Below are positions 1 to 9,010 of a stretch of 64,000 nucleotides of DNA, piece after piece (the stretch's first letter is position 1; every line of letters begins with the position of its first letter). The notes under the pieces are model-generated. The model worked only from the letters and a program-made list of their open reading frames with translations, had not been told where the DNA came from and searched no databases. Origin of the DNA: an uncultured Sulfitobacter sp. Lineage in GTDB: Bacteria; Pseudomonadota; Alphaproteobacteria; Rhodobacterales; Rhodobacteraceae. The translations under genes and the position numbers were made by a program. The stretch lies in NCBI RefSeq assembly GCF_947500075.1, contig NZ_CANMQS010000001.1:62001-126000 (forward strand), given 5' to 3'.

Positions 1-2
1 AC

Positions 3-1175
3 ATCCGGCTCGACTTCTTCCGGGGCATAGCGATGTTCATCATCCTGATCGCCCATACACCCGGCAATTTCCTGACCTCCTGGATTCCCGCGCGCTGGGG
101 GTTTTCGGATGCGACAGAGATCTTCGTCTTTTGCTCCGGCATGGCCTCCGCCATCGCCTTCGGCGGCGCGTTTCAGCGCGCGGGCTGGGTGCTGGGCACG
201 GCGCGGGTCCTGTTCCGCGTCTGGCAAGTGTACTGGGCGCATGTGGGGCTGTTCTTTGCCACGCTGGCGCTGACCGTCTACCTGACGGAACTCGATATCA
301 CGGGCCGCAACTACTGGGGCCAGCTGAACCTGTGGATGATGTTTGTCGAGAGCGACAAATGGGACAATTCCAACATCCTGCTCAGCTTCATGACCCTGCG
401 CTATGTGCCGAACTATTTCGACATTCTGCCGATGTATATGATCGTCCTGCTGATCATGCCCATCATCATGCTCTTGGCCCGCGTGAACCTGTGGCTGGTC
501 GCAGCCTTCGTGGGCTTCGTGTGGATCATGGGCCAAACCGCGTTGCTTCAATCCGTGGGCCTTGGCGCCTACCACTTCGAATTCCCGGCTGAGCCCTGGA
601 CGGATCGCACATGGTTCTTCAACCCCTTCGGCTGGCAGCTGATCTTCTTCACCGGCTTCGCCTTCATGCGCGGCTGGCTGCCCAAACCGCCCGTCACCTC
701 CCTGCTGATCGGCATCGCGGCGTTCATCGTGATCGCCAACATCCCGCTGTCCAACATCGGCGTGCGAGAGTTCGGCTTTGACTGGGCCCGCGACTGGCGC
801 GTGGCCTACAAACCGCTGATCGACAAATCCGATTTCGGCATCCTGCGCTATGTGCATTTCTTGGCCCTCGCCTACCTCGCATGGGTCTTTGCGGGTGACA
901 AAGGCAGCCGCCTGATGGCCACGGGCACAGGTCTGCTCTCGCGCATCTGGACCCGCATCCTTGCCATCATCCTCAAGGTCGGCCAGCAAAGCCTCGCGGT
1001 TTTCGTGGTCTCCATGTTCACCGCCCGGCTGATGGGGTTTGGCATGGACGTGATGGGCCGCGACACAGGCACCACCCTTCTGATCAATGCCATGGGCGGC
1101 TCAGTGCTGATCGCCGTGGCCTATGCTGCCGGCTGGTTCAAATCCCAGCCCTGGCGCGCTAAGGCCCCCGCATGA
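3..1175 (+). CDS. opgC: OpgC-family glucan-modifying membrane protein (5' truncated by window edge)
   Basis: Integral inner-membrane protein of the OpgC family, which attaches substituents such as succinyl groups to osmoregulated periplasmic glucans. The reading frame is open from the window edge and the first visible residues read IRLDFFRGIAMF, the family's N-terminal RLDxxRG signature, so the true start lies upstream and the internal ATG at 33 is not the start. About ten hydrophobic segments follow. The stop overlaps the next gene's start (ATGA), which makes it the first visible gene of an opgC-opgG-opgH operon. The family is firm; the actual substituent is not known from sequence. Confidence 0.9.
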   Translation: MRLDFFRGIAMFIILIAHTPGNFLTSWIPARWGFSDATEIFVFCSGMASAIAFGGAFQRAGWVLGTARVLFRVWQVYWAHVGLFFATLALTVYLTELDITGRNYWGQLNLWMMFVESDKWDNSNILLSFMTLRYVPNYFDILPMYMIVLLIMPIIMLLARVNLWLVAAFVGFVWIMGQTALLQSVGLGAYHFEFPAEPWTDRTWFFNPFGWQLIFFTGFAFMRGWLPKPPVTSLLIGIAAFIVIANIPLSNIGVREFGFDWARDWRVAYKPLIDKSDFGILRYVHFLALAYLAWVFAGDKGSRLMATGTGLLSRIWTRILAIILKVGQQSLAVFVVSMFTARLMGFGMDVMGRDTGTTLLINAMGGSVLIAVAYAAGWFKSQPWRAKAPA

Positions 1176-2701
1176 TCCGCCGCGATGTCCTCAAAACGCT
1201 GGCCGCCCTGGCGGCTGTGCCAACGGCCGCCTTGGCCGAAGAACCGGGGCTGCGCCTCGGCGATGAGGGCACGGCCTTTGACGCCACCACCGTGCGCACC
1301 CGCGCCCGCGCCATGGCAGCAGAGCCTTATAGACCGCGCCCCGAAATCCCAGAAAGCTGGCGCAATCTGACCTACGACCAGTATCGCAAAATCTGGTTCG
1401 ATGCCCGAAATGCGCTGTGGGAAAACACCGACCGCCCCCAGCGCGTCGATGTCTTCCCGCCGGGTCTCTACTTTCCGCAGGCGGTCGAAGTGAACGTGGT
1501 CGAGGCCAACACCGCCCGTCCGCTGCGCTTTGACATGGGCGTGTTTGATACCACCGATAAATTCCCCGACGTCGAGATTGACGAGACCTTGGGGTATTCC
1601 GGCCTGCGCCTGCGCGCGGAGCTGGAAAAACCCGGCATCTTTCAGGAATATGCCGTCTTCCAAGGGGCAAGCTATTTCCGGGGCATCGGCACCGGCGAAA
1701 TCTACGGGCTGTCCGCGCGCGGCCTCGCGCTCAAAACCGGCGATCCCTCGGGGGAGGAATTCCCCGACTTCACCGCCTTCTGGTTGGAGGCCCCCGCCCC
1801 CGGCGCGCGCACCCAAATCCTGCACGCGCTTCTCGACAGCCCCTCCTGCACCGGTGCCTTCCGGTTTGAGATCACCCACGGCACCGTGCTGCGCATGGCC
1901 GTTGAGGCCGAGATTTTCGCGCGTGAGGACATCACCCATCTGGGCATCGCGCCGCTGACGTCAATGTTTCTGTTCGACGACACCATGCGCCAACGCTTCT
2001 CCGACTTCCGCCCGGCGGTGCATGACAGCGACGGATTGCTGATCCACAACGGGGCGGGCGAAGTCATCTGGCGGCCCCTGTCCAACCCGCTGACCCTGCA
2101 GGTCAGCGCGTTTTCGGACAACAATCCACGCGGCTTCGGCCTGTGCCAGCGCAAGCGCGCCTTCTCCGACTTCAACGACCTCGAAGCGCTCTACCACAAC
2201 CGCCCCGCCGTCTGGATCACACCGGGCGAAGGCTGGGGCGCGGGGTCGGTGACCCTCGTGGAAATCCCCGCCGATCTGGAAATCTACGACAACATCGTCT
2301 GCTATTGGCGGCCCTCCCAGCGTCTCAAGGCAGGCGAGGCGCATAAGCTGACCTACACCCTCGACTGGGGCGCAGACCCGGTGGCCCCGTCTGCCAGTGT
2401 CCCCGTCAAAGTGCTCAACACCGCGATGGGCGGCCGCCCCGAAGGCGGGCAGATCATCGCGATAGATTTTGCTGACAGCCCGGATGTGCCCGAAGACCTG
2501 TCCGAGATCGAGATCATTCTGCGCAGCAGCACCGGAGAGACCACCCCCGGCATCGTGCAAAGAAATCCCGAAACCAATGGCCCCCGCCTTGCTTTCACCT
2601 TTCAGCCGGGTGAGGCCACGCTGGCCGAATTCCGCGCGCAATTGCGCCTGAACGGGGAGCCGCTGAGCGAAGTCTGGCTCTACCGGTGGACCAGGGCATG
2701 A
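1172..2701 (+). CDS. opgG: Periplasmic glucan biosynthesis protein OpgG/MdoG
   Basis: Periplasmic protein of 509 residues, normal for MdoG/OpgG, needed to build the glucan backbone with OpgH. The N-terminus is a signal peptide beginning MIRRDVLKTL and ending near ALA-EEP. The RR-x-VLK pattern resembles a twin-arginine signal, more like OpgD than the Sec-exported E. coli OpgG. Typical segments include YDQYRKIWF and the YFRGIG region. It overlaps opgC by 4 bases upstream and opgH by 4 bases downstream, so the three are translationally coupled. Confidence 0.93.
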   Translation: MIRRDVLKTLAALAAVPTAALAEEPGLRLGDEGTAFDATTVRTRARAMAAEPYRPRPEIPESWRNLTYDQYRKIWFDARNALWENTDRPQRVDVFPPGLYFPQAVEVNVVEANTARPLRFDMGVFDTTDKFPDVEIDETLGYSGLRLRAELEKPGIFQEYAVFQGASYFRGIGTGEIYGLSARGLALKTGDPSGEEFPDFTAFWLEAPAPGARTQILHALLDSPSCTGAFRFEITHGTVLRMAVEAEIFAREDITHLGIAPLTSMFLFDDTMRQRFSDFRPAVHDSDGLLIHNGAGEVIWRPLSNPLTLQVSAFSDNNPRGFGLCQRKRAFSDFNDLEALYHNRPAVWITPGEGWGAGSVTLVEIPADLEIYDNIVCYWRPSQRLKAGEAHKLTYTLDWGADPVAPSASVPVKVLNTAMGGRPEGGQIIAIDFADSPDVPEDLSEIEIILRSSTGETTPGIVQRNPETNGPRLAFTFQPGEATLAEFRAQLRLNGEPLSEVWLYRWTRA

Positions 2702-4572
2702 GCCATCTGCCCGCCTCCATGCCGCCCAAGGCCCCGCTGGAGATGCAGGCGCAGAACCTTGCCGTCTGCCCCCGCACGCCGCGCGCCCGTCAGACCACCC
2801 GCCGCAGCCCCTGGCGTTGGGCGGTGTTCCTGCCCGCGCTGATGATCACCGCATGGCTGGTCTGGGGCCTCTATGGCTGGCTGATGAGCGCGGGCATGAC
2901 CGGGCTTGAATGGGCGTTGCTGGCCATGATCGGCGCGACCTTCGTCTGGGTCACGCTGTCGGTCTCCACCGTTGGTGTTGCCATCGCGGGCCTCTCCGCG
3001 CGGCAAACGGCTGACGACCGCGCCCCGCGCGACGTGGCGCCCATGAATGTTGCCCTGCTGGTCCCGATCTACAACGAGGTCCCCGCCGACGTTTTTGGCA
3101 ACGCCACCGCCATGCTGCGTGATCTGGCACGCCGCCCGGTGCCGCACCGCTACACGCTGTTTATCCTGTCGGACACGCGGGATGAGGCCATCGCCACACA
3201 GGAGTGGCAGGCCTTCGAGCGCCTCCGCGCCGAGGCCCCCACAGGCATCGACGTCCACTACCGCCGCCGCGCGATGAACACCGACAAGAAGGTCGGCAAC
3301 ATCGTGGACTGGATCACCGGCTGGGGGGCGGCGCATGAGGCGATGCTGGTGCTGGATGCCGACAGCATCATGTCCGGCCGCGCCATCGAACGCCTGACGT
3401 CAGAACTCTCCGCTGACCCCGATGCGGGCCTGATCCAGACCTTCCCGGTCCTGATCGGGGCCGACACGCTCTTTGCCCGGTTGCAACAATTCTCCAACAT
3501 CGCCTACGGCTGGCTGCTGGCCGAAGGCCTCGCCCTCTGGGCCCGCACCGAAGGCAACTATTGGGGCCACAACGCCATCATCCGCACCCGCGCCTTCGCC
3601 GACAGCGCGGGCCTGCCCCGCCTGAAACGGCTGGGGGGCAAGGACGACCTGATCCTCAGCCACGATTTTGTAGAGGCCGGATTGCTCCGCCGCGCAGGCT
3701 GGCGCGTGCGCTTCCTGCCCCGCGTCACTGGCAGCTTTGAGCAAACCCCCTGCACGTTGATCGACTACGCCCTGCGCGACCGCCGCTGGTGCCGGGGCAA
3801 CCTGCAACACCTGCGCCTTCTGGGCACCGCCGGGCTGCACCCGGTCTCCCGCTTTCACCTGCTGCACGGCGCTGTCGCCTACCTTTTGTCGCCCGCATGG
3901 TTCGTCCTGCTGGTGATCTGGTCCCTGCTCGGCATCGACAGTGAGACCAACGTCATCCGCTACTTTAACGAGGCCAATCCACTTTTCCCCGATTGGCCCC
4001 CCGCCATGAGCCACATCGACAGCGCAGTCTTCCTTGTCATCATGTACGCGATGCTGCTGACCCCCAAGGTCACCGCCGCCGCCCTTATCGCCGCCCGCCC
4101 CCGCGCCACCCGCGCCTTTGGCGGCTATGCCACGTTCTTCACCGCCTTCATGGTCGAGGTTGCACTCTCCATCGCCTATGCGCCCGTCATGATGATCCAG
4201 CAGACCAAAGCGGTGCTGCGCGCGATCTTCACCCGGTCCGAGCCCTGGACCCCGCAACAGCGCAGCGCGCGGGGCTATCCGCTCTGGACGCTAGCAAAGT
4301 TCCACTGGGTTGAAACGCTGTTCGGCCTGCTGCTGCTTGCGGGGCTGATGGCGGGCCTTGTCTCCCTCTGGCTGCTGCCCATCATGGCGAGCCTTGTCCT
4401 GGCGGTACCGCTCTCTGCCCTTTCTGGTGTCGCGGTGGGCACACACCTTCCCGACGGCCTGCAAATGGCCAGCCCGCACACCCTGCGCGAGCCCGCGATC
4501 GTGGCACACGCACGGCAGGCGCGCCGCCAGATCAAGACACAACTGGACGCGCAGGAAGTTGCTGCGGAATAG
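2698..4572 (+). CDS. opgH: Glucan glucosyltransferase OpgH/MdoH
   Basis: Inner-membrane family 2 glycosyltransferase that polymerises UDP-glucose into the glucan backbone. Two membrane segments near the N-terminus precede a cytoplasmic GT2 domain containing VPIYNE, the metal-binding DAD (VLDADS) and the acceptor motif RRWCRGN; further membrane segments follow. The ATG at 2698 is chosen because it gives the same ATGA overlap as opgC/opgG and has a GGTGGA box upstream; an in-frame GTG at 2686 is the alternative. It is the last gene of the operon, 70 bp before the next gene. Confidence 0.93.
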   Translation: MSHLPASMPPKAPLEMQAQNLAVCPRTPRARQTTRRSPWRWAVFLPALMITAWLVWGLYGWLMSAGMTGLEWALLAMIGATFVWVTLSVSTVGVAIAGLSARQTADDRAPRDVAPMNVALLVPIYNEVPADVFGNATAMLRDLARRPVPHRYTLFILSDTRDEAIATQEWQAFERLRAEAPTGIDVHYRRRAMNTDKKVGNIVDWITGWGAAHEAMLVLDADSIMSGRAIERLTSELSADPDAGLIQTFPVLIGADTLFARLQQFSNIAYGWLLAEGLALWARTEGNYWGHNAIIRTRAFADSAGLPRLKRLGGKDDLILSHDFVEAGLLRRAGWRVRFLPRVTGSFEQTPCTLIDYALRDRRWCRGNLQHLRLLGTAGLHPVSRFHLLHGAVAYLLSPAWFVLLVIWSLLGIDSETNVIRYFNEANPLFPDWPPAMSHIDSAVFLVIMYAMLLTPKVTAAALIAARPRATRAFGGYATFFTAFMVEVALSIAYAPVMMIQQTKAVLRAIFTRSEPWTPQQRSARGYPLWTLAKFHWVETLFGLLLLAGLMAGLVSLWLLPIMASLVLAVPLSALSGVAVGTHLPDGLQMASPHTLREPAIVAHARQARRQIKTQLDAQEVAAE

Positions 4573-4642
4573 CCCCGCTTGCCCCATGCACGCGGAGGTT
4601 CTATTGCCGCCACAGTGAAACAGGCAAAGATACCTTACCCAG

Positions 4643-5383
4643 ATGTACGACCCCAAAGGAAACGCCAAGGACCGCGCCGTTGATGCCGTCGCGTTCTCAG
4701 AAGCCGAACCGCCCGCGTCGCTGCGCGGCGTGGTGCACCGGTTTCTTGAATTGAAAACCATCCATCCCCTGGCGGAGGACTACCGGTTTCATGCCCTGCC
4801 GGATGCCTGCACCTATATCGTGTTCGATCAAAGCGCGGTACAGGTAACCGGGGTGGCCAAGCTGCGCGCCTCCTCCGAAGAGCTTAACCTGGGTCGGGTG
4901 TTTCACTATGCCAACATCCGGCTGTTGCCCGGCGTCTGGCAAGGCGATCCGGGACAGGTTACGCAAGGAATGATTGATCGTCCGTATGAGGGTGATTTGC
5001 CGCTGGTGGGCATCAATCAACAATTGGGGCAGTTGGACTTCACGGCCCAGCAACCCGTGCTTGTTGCATGTGTCGAACATCTGATCGAACGCGGCCTTGT
5101 CGTCCCCAACCCGGTGACCGAGAAGATATTTGCGCAGATCGACACCATCCATTCGGTCGCCGACATGGCAGAGGCGGCCGCCCTCTCCCCACGGCAGTTG
5201 CAAAGGACGCTGAAACGCACCACCGGGTTCGCGCCGCATGATTTCCTGAAAGTCCTGCGCCTTCAGCAATCCTTGCTTGGTGAGCCGTCCCTGTCCTATG
5301 CGGACCAGTCGCACTTCATCCATTCGTTCCGCAAGGCAACCGGATACACGCCCGGCCAATATGCAAAAAAGTTTGATGTCTGA
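4643..5383 (+). CDS. AraC-family transcriptional regulator
   Basis: A 246-residue regulator. The N-terminal two thirds form a sensor domain with FHALPDACTYIVFD, and the C-terminal part is the double helix-turn-helix of the AraC family, ending in the typical FRKATGYTPGQYAKKF. It is followed 67 bp downstream by a small VOC/glyoxalase protein on the same strand, which is probably its target or partner. The ligand is not predictable. Confidence 0.85.
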   Translation: MYDPKGNAKDRAVDAVAFSEAEPPASLRGVVHRFLELKTIHPLAEDYRFHALPDACTYIVFDQSAVQVTGVAKLRASSEELNLGRVFHYANIRLLPGVWQGDPGQVTQGMIDRPYEGDLPLVGINQQLGQLDFTAQQPVLVACVEHLIERGLVVPNPVTEKIFAQIDTIHSVADMAEAAALSPRQLQRTLKRTTGFAPHDFLKVLRLQQSLLGEPSLSYADQSHFIHSFRKATGYTPGQYAKKFDV

Positions 5384-5450
5384 AATCTACAATACCGGGG
5401 GAACAGGGCTTGATACCTGATGTGTCATACACACCAAACAGGAGTTGGAT

Positions 5451-5831
5451 ATGACACAGATGAACGCAATCGGATGGTTTGACATCTACGTAGATGACCT
5501 TGATCGGGCGACTGCCTTTTACGAAAGCGTATTGGGACAAAAGCTCGAACCGATGGGAGACCCCACCGGCGAAAGCCAGATGATGAGCTTTCCTGCTGAC
5601 ATGGGCAGATATGGCGCTGCGGGGGCTTTGACCAAATCGGCGCACGCAGGTCCTGGCGTGGGCGGCACCATCGTGTACTTCGCATCGCAGGACTGCGCGG
5701 TAGAGGCAGGACGTGTCGCTGATGCAGGCGGGCAGATCGTGCGACCGAAGTTCTCCATCGGGGAATTCGGCTGGGTCGCGCTTTGTAAGGACACCGAAGG
5801 GAACATGTTCGGCCTGAACTCAATGACCTGA
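5451..5831 (+). CDS. VOC/glyoxalase-family protein
   Basis: Single-module vicinal-oxygen-chelate protein of 126 residues: WFDIYVDDLDRATAFYESVLG at the front and GWVALCKDTEGNMFGL at the back are standard VOC elements. ATG 5451 is preceded by AGGAG at 5440-5444 with 6-nt spacing, so the in-frame TTG at 5445 is not used. Family members include glyoxalases, dioxygenases and resistance proteins; the substrate here is unknown. It follows the AraC gene and ends at a strong hairpin. Confidence 0.82.
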   Translation: MTQMNAIGWFDIYVDDLDRATAFYESVLGQKLEPMGDPTGESQMMSFPADMGRYGAAGALTKSAHAGPGVGGTIVYFASQDCAVEAGRVADAGGQIVRPKFSIGEFGWVALCKDTEGNMFGLNSMT

Positions 5832-5835
5832 ACAC

Positions 5836-5870
5836 CACCTGCGGGCCGCGCAAACCGTGGCCCGCAGGTG
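5836..5870. terminator. Bidirectional hairpin terminator
   Basis: Perfect 12-bp inverted repeat (CACCTGCGGGCC at 5836-5847 and its complement at 5859-5870) with an 11-nt loop, lying between the converging VOC and thioesterase genes. A short CTTT follows on the plus strand. Position and stem strength support termination in both directions. Confidence 0.75.
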
Positions 5871-5880
5871 CTTTGCATCA

Positions 5881-6414
5881 TCACCGCGCAGCCGCGTTCA
5901 ACAGTTGCGCTTCGCTTTCCTTCCAGAAACACACAGCCTGCGGCAGGCTGGGGCTTTGTTTTTCCAGTCCAAGCGCCTCAAAAGCCAGATCATTGTGCAC
6001 CAGACCTTTTGAAGAAATCGCGGCCCCCTTCGAATACCCGGTGGCACAGAGGACCCCGTCCATGGTCAGAAATTCAAAAGACAGGTAGTTCCAATGGTCA
6101 TCCCCCCCCACCCAGCGGTAGCGCAGACGGTATTTCTGGCCGAACTTCAGCTCCTTGCGAAACGTGATGATCGTCCCGCCGACCACGGGCTTCCATTTAC
6201 GCTTGAGCAGCACATTCAGGAACCCTGTGCGCGCAAAGAACTCAATGATCATCAGGTCCGCAATGGTGGAATAGCGGCCATTGTTCATATGAAGATTGAT
6301 GTCGATGTCATTGGGCAGCACACGAAATTCGCGTTCAATCGTCTCTTCAATACCAATCTTTGGCAGGCGCCACGCCCGGAACAACGTCCAGATCAATCTA
6401 AGATAGAGGTTCAT
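5881..6414 (-). CDS. Thioesterase-like (hotdog) acyl-CoA thioesterase
   Basis: A 177-residue hotdog-fold protein of the 4-hydroxybenzoyl-CoA thioesterase type: DIDINLHMNNGRYSTIADL carries the usual Asp/His/Asn active-site stretch, followed by a GYSKGA region. The ATG at 6414 is chosen because AAGGGTGAG stands just upstream; the GTG at 6423 would place that box inside the gene. It is divergent from a marR gene with operator-like repeats between them, so it is probably the target of that regulator. Confidence 0.8.
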   Translation of the reverse strand: MNLYLRLIWTLFRAWRLPKIGIEETIEREFRVLPNDIDINLHMNNGRYSTIADLMIIEFFARTGFLNVLLKRKWKPVVGGTIITFRKELKFGQKYRLRYRWVGGDDHWNYLSFEFLTMDGVLCATGYSKGAAISSKGLVHNDLAFEALGLEKQSPSLPQAVCFWKESEAQLLNAAAR

Positions 6415-6430
6415 GGTTCTCACCCTTTAA

Positions 6431-6464
6431 GTTCATTATTGAACTATATAGATCAAAATTGAAC
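6431..6464. promoter_or_regulatory. Tandem MarR operator-like palindromes
   Basis: Two 14-bp boxes of the form GTTCA-N4-TGAAC lie in the thioesterase/marR divergent region. Box 1 (6431-6444) has perfect arms; box 2 (6451-6464) has one mismatch in the left arm (GATCA). Their starts are exactly 20 bp apart, about two helical turns, as expected for two dimers on the same face. The region is AT-rich compared with its neighbours. Confidence 0.65.
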
Positions 6465-6493
6465 TTAAGCAAGCCTTCATGTAATAGGCCCAC

Positions 6494-6964
6494 ATGACTG
6501 ATCAGAAACACCTGTCCGAACACAGTACCGCTGTCGCGACCGAAACATGGCTTGCCGTCGTCCGGTCCTATAACCAATGCACCATGACCTTGGCCCAGCG
6601 GCTGGACCCTTTGGGCATTACGCTACTCCAGCATGAAATCCTGATGAACCTGCTGCGCACCCCCGGCCTGACACAGCAACACCTGTCAGAGCGATGTTTC
6701 TCCGCAAAAAGCGGGGTGAGCATGCTGGTGGCGCGGTTCATGAAAGACGGGATGATCGAGCGCAAACGCGCGCCCAAGGATCATCGGGCATGGAACCTGT
6801 TTCTGACGTCACAGGGGCTGGAGCTCGCCCGGCAAGCTGAGATACGACAGCGTGACGTCGTGATGGAAATGGCCCGGAACACCTCCGAAGAGGAGTTGGG
6901 AATGGTCAAAAGGTTGATGGATCAATCATCAGAGCGCCTGAAAGAGATGCGCGAAAGGGATTAG
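6494..6964 (+). CDS. MarR-family transcriptional regulator
   Basis: A 156-residue winged-helix regulator: dimerisation helices at both ends and a central DNA-binding core with HLSERCFSAKSGVSMLVARF and a wing (RAPKDHRAWNLFLTSQG, where D and R are the conserved wing residues). It is transcribed away from the thioesterase gene across the paired palindromes and probably represses both genes. Its 3' end overlaps the converging downstream gene by four bases (TTAG serves both stops). Confidence 0.88.
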   Translation: MTDQKHLSEHSTAVATETWLAVVRSYNQCTMTLAQRLDPLGITLLQHEILMNLLRTPGLTQQHLSERCFSAKSGVSMLVARFMKDGMIERKRAPKDHRAWNLFLTSQGLELARQAEIRQRDVVMEMARNTSEEELGMVKRLMDQSSERLKEMRERD

Positions 6965-7563
6965 GCGCATTTGCTGTGCCAGTCCAACGCGTCTTCAAGG
7001 CGATCATTCCCCCAAAACAACTCCCCGTCCGCGGTGCGCCACGTCGGTGCCCCAAAAACCCCATGCGCCTGCGCCCGTGCAGTGTTTTCTTTCAACGCAT
7101 CTTTGTTGGATGGCGAAACGGCCTGTGCCATCATGCGACCAGCATCCTGCCCGCTGGAATGCAGTAGCGCCTCAAGAAGTGCGGGATCAGAGATGTCATG
7201 TCCCTGCGCAAACTGGCTGGTGTAGACAGCGCGGGTGAAAGCGCCGCGGGCCCTTTCATCGGGAAGCGCAAGGGCGATGCGCGCGGCCATCAGTCCGTTC
7301 TGCGGAAACACCGCCGGTCTGACGAAACCCAACCCCAATTGCGCGCAGGTCCGTTCAAGGTCCCGCCACATATAGGCACCCTTGGCCGGTTGCAGATTGA
7401 AGGGCGAGGTGGTCCACCCCAGCGACTGAAAGATCGGCCCCAACAGGAACGGCTTCCATCTGATGTCGATGCCACGGCCCTTTGCAATCGCTTCGACCCG
7501 CATCGCGGCTGGATAGGAATAGGTGCTCGCGAATTCGTACCAAACCTCAAGTGGCGCGTTCAT
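6961..7563 (-). CDS. 2-hydroxychromene-2-carboxylate isomerase / DsbA-family protein
   Basis: A 200-residue thioredoxin-fold protein of the HCCA isomerase (kappa-GST) group. The N-terminal FASTYSYPA replaces the CxxC of true DsbA with the Ser of HCCA isomerases, and the FGAPTW segment gives the cis-Pro loop. Such enzymes use glutathione to isomerise aromatic ring-cleavage products, but many family members have unknown substrates, and no naphthalene-type genes are nearby. It ends head-to-head with marR with a 4-base overlap. Confidence 0.83.
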   Translation of the reverse strand: MNAPLEVWYEFASTYSYPAAMRVEAIAKGRGIDIRWKPFLLGPIFQSLGWTTSPFNLQPAKGAYMWRDLERTCAQLGLGFVRPAVFPQNGLMAARIALALPDERARGAFTRAVYTSQFAQGHDISDPALLEALLHSSGQDAGRMMAQAVSPSNKDALKENTARAQAHGVFGAPTWRTADGELFWGNDRLEDALDWHSKCA

Positions 7564-7596
7564 CCGTTTGCCTCTGCTCTGCTCGTGCGCAGCGCC

Positions 7597-8385
7597 CTAC
7601 CCGCGCAGCACCGGGAACCAGTCTTCACGCAGACGCTGACCGGCGACCATGTCATGCCCCGGAAACGGCGGCGAGGTTGGTCCCGGACGCTCCGCATACC
7701 GGGCATCATCCCCCACCAAACGCAGCGAGAACGCCCGGCGGCGTGCCGACGCCGTGTTCCCGCGCGCGCCATGTAAGGTGAGGTAGTTGAACGCCACCGC
7801 GTCACCGGGTGCCATCTCCCATTCGCGAATGTCCATCCCCTCGGCATCGGGGTCCGGCACCGGCATGTAGGGGGCCGGATCAAAGAAAGCGTCCCCTTTG
7901 GCCCAACGCGTGGGCAGCACGGGTTTCTCCCAAAGGTGCGATCCTGCAACACAGCGCAGGGTGGCATCTGTCACCGGATCAAGCGGCGACCAGAAGCTGA
8001 CGGTCTGCTGGCCTTCGACGAAATAATAGGGGCCGTCCTGATGCCACGGCGTCGCCATGGACGTCCCCGGCTCTTTCACAAGCACATGATCATGGAACAG
8101 CTGTACACGGGTGCTTTGCATAAGGTCGGCAGCGACCTCAGCGGCAGGGGACGCCCTGATCACATCACCGAACTCGGGAATGTCCTGCCAGTTGCAATAA
8201 TCATCGAAGAATCGCCCCGTCTCCCCCGCTTTGTCGTTGTTGGAGGCATAGGGACCGGGATGTTCCATGTTGCGCGCAATCCCTGCGCGCAGTGTATCAA
8301 CATGATCGGCAAAAAGGCCTTTGATCAGCACAACGCCATCACGTTGATAGGCTTCAACGTCGGTCTGCGTTACCAGAGGGTGCAT
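7597..8385 (-). CDS. Phytanoyl-CoA dioxygenase (PhyH) family Fe(II)/2-oxoglutarate oxygenase
   Basis: A 262-residue PhyH protein with the metal-binding HQD triad element (TPWHQDGPYYF), the distal His in LHGARGN and a following Arg-rich strand for 2-oxoglutarate binding. Such enzymes hydroxylate small molecules; the substrate is not predictable. It lies just downstream of irr on the same strand (6-bp gap), so it may be expressed with it. Confidence 0.85.
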   Translation of the reverse strand: MHPLVTQTDVEAYQRDGVVLIKGLFADHVDTLRAGIARNMEHPGPYASNNDKAGETGRFFDDYCNWQDIPEFGDVIRASPAAEVAADLMQSTRVQLFHDHVLVKEPGTSMATPWHQDGPYYFVEGQQTVSFWSPLDPVTDATLRCVAGSHLWEKPVLPTRWAKGDAFFDPAPYMPVPDPDAEGMDIREWEMAPGDAVAFNYLTLHGARGNTASARRRAFSLRLVGDDARYAERPGPTSPPFPGHDMVAGQRLREDWFPVLRG

Positions 8386-8391
8386 CTTGGA

Positions 8392-8826
8392 TCAGCTCTT
8401 GCTGCGCAGGCGGATGACAACATCCACCGAAGCGATTTCCGCCCCTTCGGGCGCATCCGGCAAGCTGGAGATCACCAGATCATCAGAGGGCGCGTCCGTC
8501 AGGCGACCATCGTCTTCCCAGAAGAAATGCGGGTGATCATGTGTGTTGGTGTCAAAGTAGCTTTTTGAGCCATCGACGGTCACTTCCTGCAACAGTCCTG
8601 CGTCGCAAAAGGCGCGCAGCGTGTTGTAGACAGTGGCAAGCGATACGGCATCGCCCTGCCCCTTGGCCGCGTCAAAAAGGCTTTCGGCGGTGACGTGGCG
8701 GTTCTGGCCATCCCCCACCAGCAGGCTGGCCAGGGTCACACGCTGCCGCGTGGCGCGCACGCCACCGGTTTCCAGCCATGCTGTACCGCGTTCCTGGGCT
8801 TCGTTCAGGGCCTGGGTCTCGCTCAT
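8392..8826 (-). CDS. irr: Iron response regulator Irr (Fur family)
   Basis: Fur-superfamily regulator of about 144 residues. The winged helix reads GGVRATRQRVTLASLL ... SLATVYNTLRAF, and HDHPHFFWEDDG is the His-rich segment typical of alphaproteobacterial Irr, which senses iron through heme. The ATG at 8826 has GGAG with 6-nt spacing upstream; ATG 8844 is possible and would add six residues. It is divergent from fabA, the usual position in this class. Confidence 0.86.
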   Translation of the reverse strand: MSETQALNEAQERGTAWLETGGVRATRQRVTLASLLVGDGQNRHVTAESLFDAAKGQGDAVSLATVYNTLRAFCDAGLLQEVTVDGSKSYFDTNTHDHPHFFWEDDGRLTDAPSDDLVISSLPDAPEGAEIASVDVVIRLRSKS

Positions 8827-9010
8827 CGGACGCTCCGTCATCATTCTTCTTCTATATATGGCAGTTTGCGACTGATTTTCAATTGCTTTCGCGCAGAGCG
8901 GCCTGTGCTGTGATGCCGCGCCACAGACGGTTCTGCGCCCCACCCTTGCGGCCTGCCCAAAGCGGGTGCTAGACCCCTGCGACACGATCCCGACCAAGCA
9001 GGAGCACGAC

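Noticed and set aside
8855..8900. Possible Fur/Irr box between irr and fabA
   Set aside because: The stretch is AT-rich and weakly palindromic, but it matches neither an ICE box nor a 19-bp Fur box well enough to report.
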